Assembly (NCBI RefSeq): GCF_026552795.1
Contig: NZ_JANFPI010000001.1
Location: 434,001 to 498,000, forward strand
Source: Ectorhizobium quercum
GTDB lineage: Bacteria > Pseudomonadota > Alphaproteobacteria > Rhizobiales > Rhizobiaceae
Reading direction: 5' to 3'
DNA length: 64,000 nucleotides
Numbering within the stretch: the first letter of the stretch is position 1; the number at the start of each line of letters is the position of its first letter. Made by a program: the position numbers and the translations under genes. Positions 53,708-62,806 of the stretch are shown piece after piece. The notes beneath the pieces are model-generated. The model ran no database searches, was not told where the DNA came from, and saw only the letters and a program-made list of their open reading frames with translations.

Positions 53708-54607
53708 ATGCGTATTTTCCTAACGGGTGCCACGGGTTTCATCGGGTCCCGCATTCTTCCCGAATTGCTCGCCGCCGGCCATGAAGTGATCGGCCTCACC
53801 CGCTCCAGGGCCGGAGCGAACGCCCTGGCGGCGGCAGGCGCAGACGCTCATCTCGGCACGCTGGAGGATCCGGCCGGGCTCGCAGACGGAGCTCGGAACG
53901 CAGACGCCGTGATCCATACTGCCTTTGATCATGATTTCACGAATTTCGTGGCGAATTGCGAGAAGGATCGCGGCGTCATTGCTGCGCTCGGGTCTGTGCT
54001 GAGAGGGTCGGATCGGCCGCTGCTCATCACTTCGGGCGTTGGCATGGGGGACCCACGCGATGGCCGACCTGCCAGGGAAGACGTCTTTGATGCACATCAT
54101 TCCAATCCGCGCATCGCGTCGGAACTGGCGGGGCAGGCCTTGCTCGAAGCGGGCGTGAACCTGTCTGTGGTGCGACTTCCGCAGGTCCACGATACCTTCA
54201 GGCAGGGCCTGGTCTCGCCCTATATCGAGATGGCGCGGGAGAAGGGCGTGGTCGCCTATGTCGGGCAAGGCGCCAACCGTTGGGCGGCCGGCCACGTACT
54301 CGATGTGGCAAAACTCTATGTGCTTGCCGTTGAGCGCGCCGAGGCAGGTGCCCGCTACCATGCTGTTGCAGAAGAAGGCGTGGCGGCGCGGGACATAGCC
54401 GAGGTGGTTGCTGGCGGTCTCGCCCTCCCGACCGTCTCCCTTTCGCCGGACGAAGCGGCACCGCATTTCGGCTGGTTCGCGATGTTCGCCGCGGCAGACA
54501 TGGTGGCATCCAGCGCGCAGACGCGTGAGAAACTGGGTTGGACGCCGACTGGTCCTGGCCTGCTCGAAGACCTGCGGCAGATGGATTATTCCGCGAAAAC
54601 GGCCTGA
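53708..54607 (+). CDS. NAD-dependent epimerase/dehydratase-family (extended SDR) oxidoreductase
   Basis: A 299-residue Rossmann protein. The NAD(P) motif is GATGFIG (7-13), with the ADP-ribose-side segment GLTRSRAGANAL and an atypical SDR active region (ITSGVGMGD in place of a clear YxxxK). The lack of YxxxK suggests NmrA-like or non-classical use. Divergent from the MmyB-type regulator, which probably represses it. The substrate is unknown. Its stop is followed by 200 bp and a VOC gene on the same strand. Confidence 0.82.
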   Translation: MRIFLTGATGFIGSRILPELLAAGHEVIGLTRSRAGANALAAAGADAHLGTLEDPAGLADGARNADAVIHTAFDHDFTNFVANCEKDRGVIAALGSVLRGSDRPLLITSGVGMGDPRDGRPAREDVFDAHHSNPRIASELAGQALLEAGVNLSVVRLPQVHDTFRQGLVSPYIEMAREKGVVAYVGQGANRWAAGHVLDVAKLYVLAVERAEAGARYHAVAEEGVAARDIAEVVAGGLALPTVSLSPDEAAPHFGWFAMFAAADMVASSAQTREKLGWTPTGPGLLEDLRQMDYSAKTA

Positions 54608-54806
54608 CGCCGTCAGTCCGCTTCCAGCCAAAGCCAGCCTCTCAACTCCCGGCCTCAACGTGATCGCCGGCGCGGACCTGACGCTTTTCCGCGAGCGGAT
54701 GGCCCAAGGTTTTTCTCTTGCAGCCTTGCGGAGTGGGCGTCCGGTGGGGAACCTCAGGTCGTCTGAAACAGTTTTTGATGCTGGCAGCCAAAGCGAGGAC
54801 ATTGCC

Positions 54807-55157
54807 ATGCTGAGAGTCGGTTCAATAGTCTGGGGTGTGGAAAACGTTCCAAGGGCCATCGCGTTCTGGTGCGCCGCCTTGAACTACAAACCCCTGAGAG
54901 AACCTGCGGTCGATTGGGCGATACTGGTGCCAAAGGAAGGGCCGGGCGTTCAGCTTGCGATCGACAAGGCCGATGTCGGCCCCTCCAGGGAGCGGCCCCG
55001 GCACCATCTGGATCTTTATGCCGATGACCAGAAGAAGGAAATCGCCCGGCTTCTTTCACTCGGTGCATCCGAAGTGGAGAGAGAGTATCCCGAAGACGCA
55101 GATTACGTCGTTCTGGCCGACCCCGATGGCAATCGATTCTGCGTGATACAGAAGTAG
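54807..55157 (+). CDS. VOC/glyoxalase-superfamily protein
   Basis: A 116-residue single-module vicinal-oxygen-chelate protein. Marks: IVWGVENVPRAIAFWCAALN at the N-terminus, RHHLDLYADD with a possible metal-binding His, and the end DYVVLADPDGNRFCVIQK. ATG 54807 follows GCGAGGAC. The Glu of the canonical metal site is replaced in this DPDGNRFCV ending, so a binding role is as likely as catalysis. Confidence 0.85.
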   Translation: MLRVGSIVWGVENVPRAIAFWCAALNYKPLREPAVDWAILVPKEGPGVQLAIDKADVGPSRERPRHHLDLYADDQKKEIARLLSLGASEVEREYPEDADYVVLADPDGNRFCVIQK

Positions 55158-55632
55158 ACGGAGATCGGCTCCGCTATTCGATGGAAGCTCCGGGAAGCAA
55201 GCCGGGTGTCGTTGCGCAAGCCTGCGGAGCAGTGCCCGGCGAGCGTTCCGCTCGGCTTTAACGGATCGAAGGCGAGGTCGCGCTTATCGGCGGGCTTGAG
55301 ACGTGGGCGGAGTGCGTCCGCCTGACTATGTGCGGGCCGGCGCTGCCCAAACGCTCACCAGAATTAGGGATGGCGACAGCGAAGACGACGTGGCCGGGCT
55401 TTTCAATCCTGCCTTCGTGATTTGAACTGGAAAGCAGAAGGCTTGCCCGGCCGGGCTATCGGCTCACCGGACATTCGAATGCCCCCGGTGCTTTCGAGCC
55501 CGGCTACTTCGGTCAGACCGACCATACAGCCGAGCGCAAGCTGTTGACCTCCGGTGCCACGCTCAAGACGGTCTGGAGCGATCTCGCCAGCGTCGCCAAT
55601 ATACGGGTCTGACGGCGGGGCCGTCACCAATG
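55158..55632. other. Gene debris between the VOC gene and the third ABC operon
   Basis: About 475 bp without a complete gene. From about 55424 to 55612 one plus-strand frame is coding-like (segments PGYRLTGHSNAPGAFEPGYF, TSGATLKTVWSDLASVANI) and ends at TGA 55610-55612. I do not recognise it and it lacks a start. The stretch from 55158 to 55420 contains nothing that I can support. Confidence 0.4.
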
Positions 55633-56391
55633 TCACCTTCCGGACCTGCCAAACCCTTCACTGGCGATCAGGAGCTGGCGGGTGTAGTCCGCGGAGAATT
55701 CACGCTTTTCCAGCGCCTCGGGCAGCAGTGTCTCGACGACCGCGCCATTCTTCATCACGGCCAGCCGGTCGCACATATGGCTGACGACGCCGAGATCGTG
55801 GCTGACCATGATGAAGGTCAGGCCTCGCTCGGTCCGAGCCTGTTCGAGCAGGTTGAGGATTTCCGCCTGGATGGAGGCGTCGAGCGCCGAGGTCGGCTCG
55901 TCGAGCAGCAGGATCTTCGGCTCCACGATCAGCGCCCGGGCAATCGCGATGCGCTGGCGCTGCCCGCCGGAAAGCTGGTGCGAGTAGCGGAAGCGGAAGC
56001 CGGAACCGAGCCCCACCTCATCCAGCGCCCGGGCGATGCGCACCTCGCTGTCGGAAAAACCGTGGATCGCCAGCGGTTCGGAAAGCAGCCGGTCCACCGT
56101 CTGGCGCGGATGCAGCGAGCCGTAGGGGTCCTGGAACACCATCTGCACGGTGCGATAGAAATCCTTGTCGCGCCCCCGGCCGGGATAATCGCGGCCATTG
56201 ACGGCAAGCGTGCCCTTCTCGAACACGTTGAGTCCGGCGATGGCGCGCAGAAGCGTCGATTTGCCCGAGCCGGATTCACCGACGATGCCGAAGGATTCTT
56301 TCTGGGCGACATCGATACTGACATCCTTCAGCGCGACGAAATCGTCGAAGGCGACCTGCATGTCGCGGATGGAAACGGCGGGATTGTTCAT
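55633..56391 (-). CDS. Peptide-type ABC transporter ATPase, DppF-like (third system)
   Basis: A 252-residue ATPase with Walker A GESGSGKST, Q-loop MVFQDPYGSLHPRQ, signature LSGGQRQRIAIARA, Walker B ILLLDEPTSALD and H-loop MVSHDLGVV. The ATG at 56391 overlaps the stop of the DppD-like gene. Last gene of the operon; its stop is close to the debris region. Unlike clusters A and B, the two ATPases here are separate proteins. Confidence 0.93.
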   Translation of the reverse strand: MNNPAVSIRDMQVAFDDFVALKDVSIDVAQKESFGIVGESGSGKSTLLRAIAGLNVFEKGTLAVNGRDYPGRGRDKDFYRTVQMVFQDPYGSLHPRQTVDRLLSEPLAIHGFSDSEVRIARALDEVGLGSGFRFRYSHQLSGGQRQRIAIARALIVEPKILLLDEPTSALDASIQAEILNLLEQARTERGLTFIMVSHDLGVVSHMCDRLAVMKNGAVVETLLPEALEKREFSADYTRQLLIASEGFGRSGR

Positions 56392-57221
56392 TCGGCCCAC
56401 TCCGCCTGGCGCTTGAGAACGGGAAGCGGGTGCCGATGGCTGCCGATCACCGGCAGGCAATTCAAAAGCCCCTGCGTATAGGGATGCTTCGCGTTCCTGA
56501 GATCGGCCGAGGGCAGTTCCTCGACGATCCGGCCCGCATACATCACCAGCACCCGGTCGCAGAAGGAAGAGACGAGGCGCAGGTCGTGGGAAATGAAGAT
56601 CAGCCCCATGCCGCGTTCGGCCACCAGCTTGTCCAGGATCGACAGCACTTCGAGCTGCACGGTCACGTCGAGCGCCGAGGTCGGCTCGTCGGCGATCAGC
56701 AGTTCCGGCCCGCAGACCAGCATCATGGCGATCATCGCCCGCTGGCCCATGCCGCCGGAAACCTCGTGCGGATAGAGGTCGAAGACCCGCTCCGCGTCAC
56801 GGATCTGCACCGCCTCCAGCATGGCGAGCGCCCGCCCGCGCGCCTCGGCCTTCGAAATCTTCTCATGCGTCCTGAGCGTCTCGACGATCTGCCGGCCGAT
56901 GGTCATCACCGGGTTGAGCGAATATTTCGGGTCCTGGAGGATCATCGCCACCCGCCGGCCGCGCAAGGCCCGGCGCTCCCGGGCGCTCGCCTTCAACAGG
57001 TCGATGCCGGAGAACTCGAGCGTCTCGGCGGAAATCGCCGCATGGCCCGGTGTCAACCCCATGATCGCGCGGCCCGTCTGCGACTTGCCGGAGCCGGATT
57101 CGCCGACGATGCCGAGCCGCTCCTTTCCGAGCGTGAAAGAAACGCCGCGCACCGCCTCCACCCGGCCAGTGCGGGTCGGGAAAGCCACACGCAGGTCCTT
57201 GACCGTCAGAAGCGGCGTCAT
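56388..57221 (-). CDS. Peptide-type ABC transporter ATPase, DppD-like (third system)
   Basis: A 277-residue ATPase: Walker A GESGSGKSQTG, Q-loop MILQDPKYSLNPV, signature VSGGMGQRAMIA (LSGGQ variant), Walker B LLIADEPTSALD, H-loop FISHDLRLV and the HPYTQGLLNCLP tail. Start at 57221 with GAAGGAGGCGGGG upstream. It overlaps its neighbours on both sides by 4 bp. Confidence 0.93.
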   Translation of the reverse strand: MTPLLTVKDLRVAFPTRTGRVEAVRGVSFTLGKERLGIVGESGSGKSQTGRAIMGLTPGHAAISAETLEFSGIDLLKASARERRALRGRRVAMILQDPKYSLNPVMTIGRQIVETLRTHEKISKAEARGRALAMLEAVQIRDAERVFDLYPHEVSGGMGQRAMIAMMLVCGPELLIADEPTSALDVTVQLEVLSILDKLVAERGMGLIFISHDLRLVSSFCDRVLVMYAGRIVEELPSADLRNAKHPYTQGLLNCLPVIGSHRHPLPVLKRQAEWAE

Positions 57222-58147
57222 TGCCCCGCCTCCTTCGGGTCGAGCGCATCGCGCAACCCGTCGCCGAGCAGGTTGAAGCCGAGGCTGACGATCAGGATGG
57301 CGAAGCCGGGCATCGCCGCCACCCACCACTGATCGAGAATGAAGCGTCTTCCGGAGGCGATCATCGCCCCCCATTCGGGCATCGGCGGCTGCGCCCCGAG
57401 GCCGAGGAAGCCGAGGCCCGCAGCAGTCAGGATGATGCCCGCCATGTCGAGCGTGACGCGCACGATCAGCGACGACATGCACAGCGGCATGACGTGGCGA
57501 GCCACGATGCGGAAGGGCGAGGCGCCCATCAGCTTTACCGCCTGGATGAAATCGGAATTGCGGAAGGTCATGGTCTCGGCCCGCGCGATGCGCGCATAGG
57601 GCGGCCATGAGGTGACGGCGATGGCGAGAATGGCGTTCTCTATGCCGGGTCCCAGCGCCGCCACAAGAGCCAGCGCCAGAACCAGCTTCGGAAAGGCGAG
57701 AAAGATGTCGGTGATGCGCATCAGCACCGCATCGACCCAGCCGCCCGCATAGCCGGACACCGTGCCGACGATGAGGCCGATGGGCGCGGCGATGATAGCG
57801 ACGAGCCCGACGACGAGCAATGTCAGCCGCGAACCGTGGATGAGCCGCGAGAGAATGTCGCGGCCCTGGTCGTCGGTGCCGAGCAGGTAGCCGTCCGTTC
57901 CCGGTGGCAGCAGGCGCGCGCCGCGCAGGTTGCCCTGTACCGGCGAATACGGCGCAAGCTGGTCTGCGAAAATCGCGATGAAGACCAGCGCCAGGATGAT
58001 GGCGAGCCCGATGAGCGCCAGCCGGTTCTCCGAAAATCTTCGCCAGACGATATAGGCGCGGCCGAGCCTTGCCTGCGCGCGCGATTGCGGCCGGTCGGAC
58101 AATAGCCATTCCCGGAAGGTGGGTGGGGTTTCGGCGGTCTGGCTCAT
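57218..58147 (-). CDS. Peptide-type ABC transporter permease, DppC-like (third system)
   Basis: A 309-residue permease with a long cytoplasmic N-terminus (about 1-42) before TM1, then LLGTDDQGRDILSRLIHGSR and the coupling loop DFIQAVKLMGASPFRIVARHVMPL. LGFLGLGAQPPMPEWGAMI is the DppC-type C-terminal motif. ATG 58147 overlaps the DppB-like stop by 4 bp. Confidence 0.92.
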   Translation of the reverse strand: MSQTAETPPTFREWLLSDRPQSRAQARLGRAYIVWRRFSENRLALIGLAIILALVFIAIFADQLAPYSPVQGNLRGARLLPPGTDGYLLGTDDQGRDILSRLIHGSRLTLLVVGLVAIIAAPIGLIVGTVSGYAGGWVDAVLMRITDIFLAFPKLVLALALVAALGPGIENAILAIAVTSWPPYARIARAETMTFRNSDFIQAVKLMGASPFRIVARHVMPLCMSSLIVRVTLDMAGIILTAAGLGFLGLGAQPPMPEWGAMIASGRRFILDQWWVAAMPGFAILIVSLGFNLLGDGLRDALDPKEAGQ

Positions 58148-59211
58148 TGGCTGCGCGTCCTCGGGTCCAGCGTGCGGTAGATGAGGTCCGACAGGAGGTT
58201 GATGCCGATGAAGACGGAACCGATGATGATGGTTCCGCCAAGCACGGCGTTCATGTCGGCGTTCAGCAGCGAATTGGTGATGTAGAGGCCGAGCCCCGGC
58301 CAGGCGAAGACGGTTTCGGTCAGCACCGATCCCTCCAGAAGCCCCGCATAGGAAAGGGCGATCACCGTCACCAACGGAACGGCGGCGTTTCTCAGCGCAT
58401 GGAACCAGATGATCCGCGTCTCCGAAAGCCCCTTGGCGCGGGCGGCGACGATATATTCCTGTTGCAGTTCGGCGAGCATGAAAGAGCGCGTCATGCGGCT
58501 GATATAGGCAAGCGAGAAATAGCCGAGCAGCGAGGCGGGCAGCACGATATGCCGGAAGATGTCGCGGAAGGCGCCCCAGTTGCGCTGCCACGCCGCATCG
58601 AGGAGATAGAGCCCGGTGATCGGCGTGAAGGTATATTCGTACACCACGTCGATGCGCCCCGGCCCCGCCGTCCAGCCGAGCCGGGCGTAGAAGATCAAGA
58701 GCGCGATCAGCCCGAGCCAGAAGATCGGCACCGAATAGCCGACGAGCCCGATCACCCGCACGATCTGGTCGATGATGCTGCCGCGCCTCACCGCCGCCAG
58801 CACCCCGAGTGGCACCCCGAGAAGCGCCCCGATCAGCGTGCCGAGCGAGGCGAGCTCGATCGTCGCCGGAAAGAAGCGGCGGATATCCGTCATTACCGGG
58901 TTGGAGGTCATGACGGAGCGGCCGAACTCGCCGGTCGCCGCGTTCTTCACATAGATTGCGAACTGCTCGATCAGCGGCCTGTTCAGGCCCAGTTCCTCGC
59001 GGGTGCGCTCCACCAGATGCGCCGGCGCCCGGTCGCCGACGATGGCGAGAACCGGATCGACGGGAATGACCCGGCCGATAAAGAAGGTCACGGCCAGCAG
59101 GCCGAGGAAGGTGGTGATCACCGTCACGAGGAAACCTGCGACGGCAGTCAGCCGGGCAGGAGCGCGGCTCTTGCCGCGCCCCGTCCGCTCAATCGGTTCG
59201 ACGATGCTCAA
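58144..59211 (-). CDS. Peptide-type ABC transporter permease, DppB-like (third system)
   Basis: A 355-residue permease with an N-terminal charged stretch before TM1 (about 28-48), FIGRVIPVDPVLA in place of the LxRLxPGDP motif, and the coupling loop YIVAARAKGLSETRIIWFHALRNAA. It is about 40 residues longer than the other two DppB-like proteins, owing to a periplasmic insert near 230-250. The frame begins at TTG 59211 with GGAG two bases away, so the exact start is uncertain. 18 bp from the binding-protein gene. Confidence 0.9.
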   Translation of the reverse strand: MSIVEPIERTGRGKSRAPARLTAVAGFLVTVITTFLGLLAVTFFIGRVIPVDPVLAIVGDRAPAHLVERTREELGLNRPLIEQFAIYVKNAATGEFGRSVMTSNPVMTDIRRFFPATIELASLGTLIGALLGVPLGVLAAVRRGSIIDQIVRVIGLVGYSVPIFWLGLIALLIFYARLGWTAGPGRIDVVYEYTFTPITGLYLLDAAWQRNWGAFRDIFRHIVLPASLLGYFSLAYISRMTRSFMLAELQQEYIVAARAKGLSETRIIWFHALRNAAVPLVTVIALSYAGLLEGSVLTETVFAWPGLGLYITNSLLNADMNAVLGGTIIIGSVFIGINLLSDLIYRTLDPRTRSQ

Positions 59212-59229
59212 GACTCCGGTCTTTCCCGA

Positions 59230-60840
59230 TCAATCCTTGGAGACGTTGAAGACGTAGTTGGCATCGAAGGTCGGCCCGAGCCGGTAGCCCGAAATGCCCT
59301 TGCGCACGCCCGCCACCTCGGTCTGCTGGAAGATCGTCACGTAGGGCCCGGTTTCGCGGACCTGCTTCTGAAGGTCCTGATAGAGCTGCACGCGCTTTTC
59401 GGTGTCCGTTTCCAGAACGGCGGCGCGGGTGGCGGCCGTCAGTTCCGGAATGTCCCAGGCATTGCGCCAGGCGAGCGTCGTCGAGGACGCACCGTCGGCA
59501 TTGTCGGGGTTGCTGGCGAAGGTATCGGCGTTGGTGTGCGGGTCCCAGTAATCCGCGCCCCACTGGCCGATATACAGGTCATGGTTGCGGGCGCGGTACT
59601 TGGTCAGCGTCTGGCTGCCGTCGCCGGGAATGATCTCCAGCTTGATCCCGGCCTGGGCGAAGGTCTGCTGCACGCTTTCGGCAATGCCCGTCACCGGCTG
59701 CGTGTTGCGCACGTCCATCGTGATGGTGAAGCCGTTTTCGAGCCCCGCCTGCGCCAGCAGTTCCTTGGCCTTGTCGACGTCGAGCGTGTAGGGCTTTTCG
59801 TCGGAGGCGCCGAGCATGCCGACCGGCAGGAAGTTCTGGTGGACGGTGCCGATGCCCTTGATCAGCGTCTCGCCGATGCCGTCGTAATCGACGAGATATT
59901 TCATCGCCTCGCGCACTTCCGGCCTGGAAAGGATTTCATGCTTCTGGTTGAGGCTGAAATAATAGATCGTGCTCTTCGGCGCGCTGGTGACGGTCAGGTC
60001 TTCATTCGCCGACACGGCGTCGAGATCGCCGGGCTCCAGGTTGCGCGCCACGTCGATGTCGCCGGCCTGCAACAGCAGGCGCTGCGTGGCGCTTTCCTTC
60101 ACGTGCCGGTAGATGACGCGGTCGAGCTTCGCCTTCTCGCCGTAATAGTTGTCGTTGCGTTCGAGAACGAGGATCTCGTTGGCGCGCCAGTCGCGGATCG
60201 TCAGCGGGCCGGACCCGGCATAATTGGTCTTCAACCATCCGTTGCCGAGATCGCCGTCTGCCTCGTGCTCCTCGACCAGCGCCTTGTCCACCACTGCCGC
60301 GACGCTTGCCGTCAGGCAGTTCAGCACGAAGGTCGGCGCGTAGGCCTCGTCAGTGGTCAGCACGAAGGTCAGTTCGTCCTCCGCCTTGGCCGTCTCCTCG
60401 ATATTGTCGGTGGAAAGGCCGAGCTGCGTCAGGATGAAGGCCGGGTTCTTGTCGAGCTTGATCGCCCGCTGGATGGAGTAGGCCACGTCCTCGGCCGTCA
60501 CCGGGTTGCCGGAGGCGAAGGTGAGCCCCGGCTTGATCTTGAACGTATAGGTCTTGCCGTCCTCGGAAATGGTCCAGCTTTCGGCGATGTCGCCGACAAG
60601 CTCCTCGGGCTTGTCGATGTTAAAGCGCACGAGGCGGTCGTAGCTGTTGCCGAGAATCTCGCCGGCGCTGATTTCGAAGGATTCGGCCGGATCGAGCGTG
60701 ATGATGTCGTCGATCGCCCAGGCGAGAACCAGCGTGTCCTTCGGCGTCTCGGCGAAGGCCTGCGGTGCCAGCGCCATCAGCGCCGACATGGCCGCGCCGG
60801 CCGCCAGCATTCGGGCGTTACGATTGAATTTCATGTGCAT
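59230..60840 (-). CDS. Peptide-type ABC transporter substrate-binding protein (third system)
   Basis: SBP family 5 protein, 536 residues. Signal peptide about 1-30 (basic FNRNAR, then hydrophobic, ending APQAFAE). Family 5 features: IAESWTISEDGKTYTFKIK, SGNPVTAEDVAYSIQRA and SVQQTFAQAGIKLEI. It differs from the cluster A and B proteins at both ends, so it binds something else. I use ATG 60840, with AGGGGA upstream; the frame is open to 60969. First gene of the five-gene operon. Confidence 0.9.
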   Translation of the reverse strand: MHMKFNRNARMLAAGAAMSALMALAPQAFAETPKDTLVLAWAIDDIITLDPAESFEISAGEILGNSYDRLVRFNIDKPEELVGDIAESWTISEDGKTYTFKIKPGLTFASGNPVTAEDVAYSIQRAIKLDKNPAFILTQLGLSTDNIEETAKAEDELTFVLTTDEAYAPTFVLNCLTASVAAVVDKALVEEHEADGDLGNGWLKTNYAGSGPLTIRDWRANEILVLERNDNYYGEKAKLDRVIYRHVKESATQRLLLQAGDIDVARNLEPGDLDAVSANEDLTVTSAPKSTIYYFSLNQKHEILSRPEVREAMKYLVDYDGIGETLIKGIGTVHQNFLPVGMLGASDEKPYTLDVDKAKELLAQAGLENGFTITMDVRNTQPVTGIAESVQQTFAQAGIKLEIIPGDGSQTLTKYRARNHDLYIGQWGADYWDPHTNADTFASNPDNADGASSTTLAWRNAWDIPELTAATRAAVLETDTEKRVQLYQDLQKQVRETGPYVTIFQQTEVAGVRKGISGYRLGPTFDANYVFNVSKD

Positions 60841-60919
60841 AGTCGTCATTCCCCTGATCGTTAAGATAGGCATGGATCGCAACATGCCGACGGACACCCG
60901 GCACCGGTTCTCATGGCGG

Positions 60920-60939
60920 ATATTCTTGACAGCGAATAT
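60920..60939. promoter_or_regulatory. Inverted repeat upstream of the third ABC operon
   Basis: ATATTC (60920-60925) and GAATAT (60934-60939) are separated by TTGACAGC, about 80 bp before the binding-protein start codon. It is a possible operator or promoter element of the operon. No regulator gene lies next to it. Confidence 0.35.
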
Positions 60940-60969
60940 AAGGCTATCCCGCGTTCCGAAGCCTCGCAA

Positions 60970-61623
60970 CCAGTTTCTGGCGTCCTCTACGCCGCCGGGA
61001 TTTCGACCGCGTAGATTATGCTATAGTCGCAGCGGGTTGATTGTTGCCGGAAGACGATCTCTATTCCCGGCCCGCGCAGTTGAGGCTCCCGCCTTCTTTC
61101 CGATTTTCAATCCGAGTGGCCCATGTCGATTTCAGATGCGATCTACCGTCCCTTCGACAGGTCATCGTCAACGGCGTAACGCAACAGGGCGCTTCCGCTT
61201 TCCTGCAGAGCGAGTGGCCGCTGTTGACGGTCCTCGGGCTTTTGATCTTTCCGGCCATACCGGCGCCGATCTTCGTCGAACGCTCGCGCCGCACGGCTAA
61301 GCAGCGCAGCCCCGTGGCCGGCGCCATTCGCCGCATCCTTCTGAAGGCGGTTCAGACCCGGCGTCAACACATCTATAGGACGTCGGAGTGGCCAGAGCCT
61401 GTCCGTGGCCACTGGTGCCGCGTGCGGGCGGATGCGCGCAAGCATGTGGCATATCGGCCGGAAAACGGTCGGGAACGTCTGACGCAGGCCGCGGCGGAGC
61501 ATGCCTGTCCCCCAAGTATCCGGGGAGGGCGCAGCACCGCCGATGCGAAGCATGCGCGCGCCGATGCGCCGGCGATCGGAAGAATGCGCATCGCTTTCTG
61601 GAACGGCAAAGGGAAGGCCATTG
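60970..61623. other. Gene-poor stretch between the ABC operon and the lipoprotein gene
   Basis: About 650 bp. Plus-strand TATGCTATAGT at about 61017-61027 could be a -10 region. The frames that follow are long but their translations are Arg-rich, without a ribosome site or domain. Hydrophobic LLTVLGLLIFPAIPAPIFV around 61220-61280 is the only stretch that looks protein-like. I call no gene. Confidence 0.4.
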
Positions 61624-61863
61624 TCACCGACGAGCGTCGTTCCGCTGGCGCTCTCTGTCGCGGAGTTCCGGTTTCGCCTTTCCTGCGGATGCGCTATCGC
61701 GTGCGTTATCAACCAGGGCGAAAGGAACCATCACCGGAGCGGCGATCACCATGCCGGTGGCTAGGCCGGCTTGGCAATGCGCGGGCATGGGGGAGGAAAG
61801 AATATTGCAGTTGGCGCAACCGGCCAGCATCAGCGAAGCAAGGACGACAGAAAATTCTTTCAA
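61624..61863 (-). CDS. Small lipoprotein, function unknown
   Basis: A 79-residue protein with a classical lipoprotein signal: residues 1-17 (KEFSVVLASLMLAGC) end in the lipobox LAGC, followed by a Cys-containing ANCNILSSPMPAHCQAG, a hydrophobic segment ATGMVIAAPVMVPFALV and a charged tail. The start is TTG 61863; GGGAAGAG is about 6 bases upstream and there is no ATG at the right place. Three cysteines near the N-terminus suggest one lipid anchor plus one disulfide. No partner genes. Confidence 0.65.
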   Translation of the reverse strand: MKEFSVVLASLMLAGCANCNILSSPMPAHCQAGLATGMVIAAPVMVPFALVDNARDSASAGKAKPELRDRERQRNDARR

Positions 61864-62078
61864 CGGTTTCTCTTCCCGGATCGGCGCTACAGAAGACACT
61901 GAAAGGGGCTCATCGAGTAGATTGGCCCGATCGGTCCTGACCCTAGGTTGCCAATGAGGCACCGGTCAAGCGTGCCTTCGAAACGCGACATCGATGAAAA
62001 TGCAAGAATATCTTGATTGAATTGATGTTTTTTCCATTTTCCAGTCAACCTTCCGGCCCGGTCGGCACCTCGGCCAGC

Positions 62079-62480
62079 CTATCGGTCCGGTATTGGCGCG
62101 GCCGTCAACGCCTTCTGGATGGCACGGGCGAGATCCGGATCGAGGAACGGTTTCTGCACGATGATGGCGTCCGGCATACGGGAGCGGACGCCGGCGCGGT
62201 CTCCGCTGACGAACAGATGCGGGACGAAGCGATGGCGCACGATTTCCTGAACCGCATCCACGCCGCTGCCGTCCCGCAGCGATGCGTCCGCGATGATCAG
62301 ATCCGGCTCGTGTTCCGCCGCCGCCGCCACGGCGTCGGTCACGGTCTGCGCGATCGCACAGATGCTATGCCCCATCTCCGCCAGCACATCCTCATAGAGC
62401 ATGCCGATCAGGGCATCGTCCTCGATGACGAGGACGCGGTGCGCCGATACGGGCGCCTTGTTCGTCTCTGGTGTCTTCAT
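62079..62480 (-). CDS. Single-domain response regulator (orphan receiver)
   Basis: A 133-residue receiver domain without an output domain. Acidic pocket E20-D21-D22, phospho-acceptor D65 (LIIADASLRDG), switch Ser in LFVSGD and Lys in VQKPF. No kinase gene is adjacent on its strand, but the CheB-CheR fusion starting at 62807 on the other strand often sits next to such receivers. It may be a phosphate shuttle for a HWE-type or hybrid kinase. The start at 62480 is preceded by a weak site (GAGCGGCC). Confidence 0.85.
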   Translation of the reverse strand: MKTPETNKAPVSAHRVLVIEDDALIGMLYEDVLAEMGHSICAIAQTVTDAVAAAAEHEPDLIIADASLRDGSGVDAVQEIVRHRFVPHLFVSGDRAGVRSRMPDAIIVQKPFLDPDLARAIQKALTAAPIPDR

Positions 62481-62598
62481 CCGGCCGCTCGCGCTCTTAA
62501 TTTCCGTTCTGCCTTGACCTTGACGCTTTCGCAGCGCCAATGATCTCCGCATGGATGCGTGTTCCGGTCAAGTCATAGCCGGATGACGCCTGTCCGCG

Positions 62599-62624
62599 CA
62601 GGGACGGAAACTACTCAGTCCCTG
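62599..62624 (+). terminator. Hairpin with downstream T-run
   Basis: CAGGGAC (62599-62605) and GTCCCTG (62618-62624) form a 7-bp stem, with GGGCTTTTTT 10 bases later. It points along the plus strand although no plus-strand gene lies upstream, so it may belong to an unrecognised transcript. The gap 62481-62806 has no other feature I can support. Confidence 0.4.
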
Positions 62625-62806
62625 ACTTGTGGGCTTTTTTGACTTGCGCGGCAACACGGGGGCCCTGATGGCGGGTCGAACGCCAAGACAGGGCACGCCA
62701 CCGTCTGCATGCCGGCAGCGTCAGCTGTCTGTCGCAGAGTTCCGTGTGAACCAGGGATTCCGCTTCCCCCTTCTCCTCCTCCCGATTGAGTGAAAGTGAT
62801 GTCGCA

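Noticed and set aside
58069..60864. A 931-codon open frame on the plus strand opposite the third ABC operon
   Set aside because: It mirrors the DppB-like and binding-protein genes codon by codon, and its composition (Arg, His, Asp, Gly) is typical of the antisense frame of high-GC genes. No ribosome site or domain.
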